Of a stretch of 64,000 nucleotides of DNA, positions 61,501 to 64,000 are shown piece after piece. Numbering within the stretch: position 1 is the stretch's first letter; each line of letters starts with the position of its first letter. The notes beneath the pieces were generated by a model. That model ran no database searches. It was not told where the DNA came from and worked only from the letters and a program-made list of their open reading frames with translations. This DNA is from Todiramphus chloris collaris (Eukaryota; Chordata; Aves; Coraciiformes; Alcedinidae). A program made the position numbers and the translations under genes. The stretch is from the NCBI GenBank assembly GCA_025345505.1, contig JANVCC010000022.1:28562375-28626374 (forward strand), written 5' to 3'.

Positions 61501-62094
61501 GATGCTCCTTCAGCTGCTCACAGTTCATCTTCCATGTTCCAAACATTGCTTTAATCACTTTCATTAACTATATATGCTCTTCATATTTGTTTTGAGATGC
61601 ATCCAAAAAAGCTTTCATATGATCTTTTAATTCCTCTTAGTAGTGGTCTCTAACCTGGCACTTAGAGATGACAAATTGCCAGTGAGAATTCTTCGCTAGT
61701 GCTAACTCAGAAGAATTCTGAAACCTACAAGTGAAGCCAACAGCAAGAGCACAATCCAACACCATCACTCCACGTTACTTGTTCAACACTGTTGAAAGTT
61801 GGGATCACAGCTTATGGAAATCTTCCAAATACTCTTTGGATTAGTGATGACGCATTCTACTTTCTGCCAGCTACTGAAGCTATATTATCTATCTCTTTGC
61901 AATTTACTCTGGGAATTTTGTCTTCAGCCATACATAGCAGATAAGACAAATCAAACCTGCTCCTTTCTAACCTTTATGTTAGCTACAAATGAAGTAAAAT
62001 CTTATTTGAGGTTAGCTAATTTTGTGCCTTCAGGTAAGAAACTTGAAAGGAAAAGTGGCAGAAACATTAGATGTTCCTAAAATAAACTGCATCT
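55526..62094. other. Non-coding DNA, nothing recognised
   Basis: About 6.5 kb with no identifiable exon, RNA gene or mobile element. It includes an X-box-like word (gtatccatggtaat, 56989-57002, one mismatch to the RFX consensus) and an A run near 59031-59043. The open frames are all under 100 codons and not recognised. Confidence 0.5.
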
Positions 62095-62350
62095 TTGGAA
62101 AATCAGCACTACTGAACTGATTAATTCTAATTGCAAATGATTTGATGTGCCTTTTCTGTTTCACTATTGACTGTCCACTAAAGTCAGCCTTTGTTTAATT
62201 TTGGGGGCAGTAGCAAGCACAGAATTGTTTGATAAATATTAATGCTCACTGCACCTCCTAATGAATTAGAGACAAAGGAAAAGTTCGAGTCTTCATTTTG
62301 TTCCTCTAGCTTTGCAATGCAGTTGCATGATGTAAGCAATGGTGTTACAC
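62095..62350. other. Candidate conserved non-coding block
   Basis: No recognisable repeat and no homopolymer longer than 5. The words gattaattctaattgcaaat (octamer-like), gtttgataaatatt (forkhead-like) and cctaatgaattag (homeodomain-like) lie close together. By-eye impression only. Confidence 0.2.
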
Positions 62351-64000
62351 AGAATTAATCTCAATAAAGAAAGCCACAAAGGAAAATGCTCAGTTTATGA
62401 GGGTTTTGCTACTCTTACTATAATCAGTATTTAACTTAGTTTTGAATAAAAGGTAAACCAATTTGAAAATAATTTATTCAGGAAACAGGCATATATATAT
62501 TGCAAGGTCTGCAGCTGCTCAGTGGAATTAATGCTTTTCTCAGGATAAGTCCAACTATTTGAAATTCTGGTTTCACCCAGGTTGCCAGAGCTTCCTAAAT
62601 CCTGATTTCACATGCAAGAGCCCAGAGACCTATGTCTGTCTGCTTGCTCCAAGATGCTCTGCATTCTCAGGTTTCAAGCAGATCTGCAGGAAACCTGCCT
62701 CAGGTTTGGCAAGACACTTGAAAGTCAAAGATGACTCATCAAACTCTCACATTTTCACTTTTTCACTTTTGCTAGAAAACACCTCATTAACTGCTCTGGT
62801 GAATGAGATTAATAACTTGCATTTAAACTTCAATTTTGACTCACTTCAATATTAAGGAAAAAAATTAATTTAAAAATACAACTGCTGATAAATGTATACA
62901 TAAGGTAAAAAAACACATAGATGAAAATTACTCAAAAATGGCATGAATTTCTTTGGAAATGTCATCAGGAACAATTTTTTAAAACACTTCTTTATCTTTC
63001 TGCAGAACTTCTTCAGTTTCTGCACACCCACACAATGAAAAATTGTAAAGCATGTGTAGATAATTCATTGAATTAAATCAGGAAATACAAAGCAGAACCA
63101 AAGTTTTCCATGGAGAATTAACTATATAAAACTCCATTTTTAAATTAAAAAGAAAATGTTAGCGTCCAGAACTCCTACTAACTCTAACTCAGGTGATCTT
63201 CCTCATCTTTTTTATTTTTTAATTAATATTTATTATGGCATAGGTTCTTAGCAGTGTCAAATGCAGAGAAAAGGAAGATGCCTGTGAGTCACTTCTCCAT
63301 TCCCATGATCTAGTCTTTAGGAAACAAAATGCTGCCAGCATTTACAGTAGAGGTTCTCAAAGGAACCACTCAGTTGTAAAGGGAACCAGCTGAATTACAG
63401 TGTGCACTGACTCCACTTCATTTTTTGCAACGAGGAAATGGAAGCCCCAGTGCAGGTACAATAATTTGGTCTTATTCTTTCATTATCATTTTTGAAACAG
63501 ATATAAATACTGCTGAGTGACTGGGCAGGACTACAGCAGTACTTCTCCCTCTATGGCTCACAAACACAAGCATCCTTGTTGCCAAGAGATCCGTCTTTCA
63601 GGGACAGCAAAATCCAAACTAAACCAATTAATGGGGTTTCTCCGGAAGTTAGTTCTTCTGATTCAAGACAATGAAGGTACTAAAGAAGAACTCTGTATTT
63701 CAGCTTCTGCAAGTTCCACAGATTTTACTGTGGCTTTTGAAAGTCTTGCTTGCATTTTTCATTTTAGCTGGAGCAAAGTTAGTATTCAAGTTCAGAGCAT
63801 CATCTAGTGGACCTGACAGTCTCCCCTTTAGTCATCCTCTGCCTTCAGAGCATATAAATATGACCAAAGCTCAGTGGTCAAGTGTCAGATGCTTCCTTCT
63901 TGTCAGATGAGTGCAGAACTTCGAGTAAGGTAGCCTAAGAGCAGAGGCTTGAAGATTAACATTGTGGATGGTGGGGGAAACCAGTCTTGAAAGTAAGACA
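62351..64000. other. Non-coding DNA, nothing recognised
   Basis: A short TA run lies near 62490-62500. Two overlapping plus frames of 79 and 96 codons at 63517-63910 have no recognisable domain. Confidence 0.5.

Noticed and set aside
1..64000. tRNA, rRNA, snRNA, CRISPR, operon, phage or plasmid features
   Set aside because: Looked for cloverleaf B-box contexts, regular spaced repeats and dense long frames. Apart from one SINE-like B-box at 6558, none are present, and the sequence is clearly eukaryotic non-coding DNA.

Overview
This is vertebrate nuclear DNA and almost certainly avian. The diagnostic signs are three CR1 retrotransposon tails of bird type (one still encodes the C-terminal end of the CR1 reverse transcriptase and one ends in the ATTCTATG-like tail), two solo long terminal repeats of kinds I recognise as common bird endogenous retrovirus LTRs, and several much older CR1/L3-like and CORE-SINE (MIR-like) relics shared across amniotes. 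The base composition is AT-rich with few CpGs, no CpG island is evident, and no open frame looks like a conserved gene. No exon, tRNA, rRNA, CRISPR, operon or other prokaryotic feature could be supported. I read the window as part of a gene-poor interval or a very long intron. The species cannot be named from this sequence.

Layout. 541-1230: 5'-truncated CR1, minus strand. 1.2-15 kb: mostly unannotatable DNA with a CORE-SINE-like fragment (6.5 kb), a CR1 tail (8.1 kb), a 40-bp exact repeat present twice (8.64 and 10.60 kb) and a palindromic RUNX-type site (10.16 kb). 15-15.5 kb: two adjacent short tandem duplications and a perfect hairpin containing an RFX X-box. 15.5-28 kb: relics of CR1-like (17.1 kb) and MIR-like (26.5 kb) elements and a candidate conserved block near 22.5 kb. 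28,038-28,246: a 19-unit, 11-bp purine-only tandem repeat that creates artificial open frames on both strands. 30.5-32.4 kb: a MIR-like SINE, then a stretch whose texture resembles a cluster of conserved non-coding elements. 34.4 kb: an A13T13 palindrome. 35.9-36.5 kb: ancient repeat and CR1 relic. 39.42-39.77 kb: CR1, minus strand. 43.19-44.28 kb and 50.13-50.57 kb: two solo LTRs, both plus strand. 52.0-55.5 kb: two old plus-strand CR1/L3 ORF2 relics. 55.5-64 kb: nothing recognisable except a possible conserved block at 62.1 kb.

No genes act together here. The content is a layered record of retrotransposon insertion (amniote-age L3/MIR, then avian CR1, then retroviral LTRs) plus short sequence motifs that could be regulatory. 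I found no convincing new biological system. The most checkable leads are the 40-bp dispersed duplicate, the RFX X-box hairpin, the 11-bp purine repeat and the candidate conserved blocks. Repeat family assignments were made from memory of consensus sequences, without a database search.
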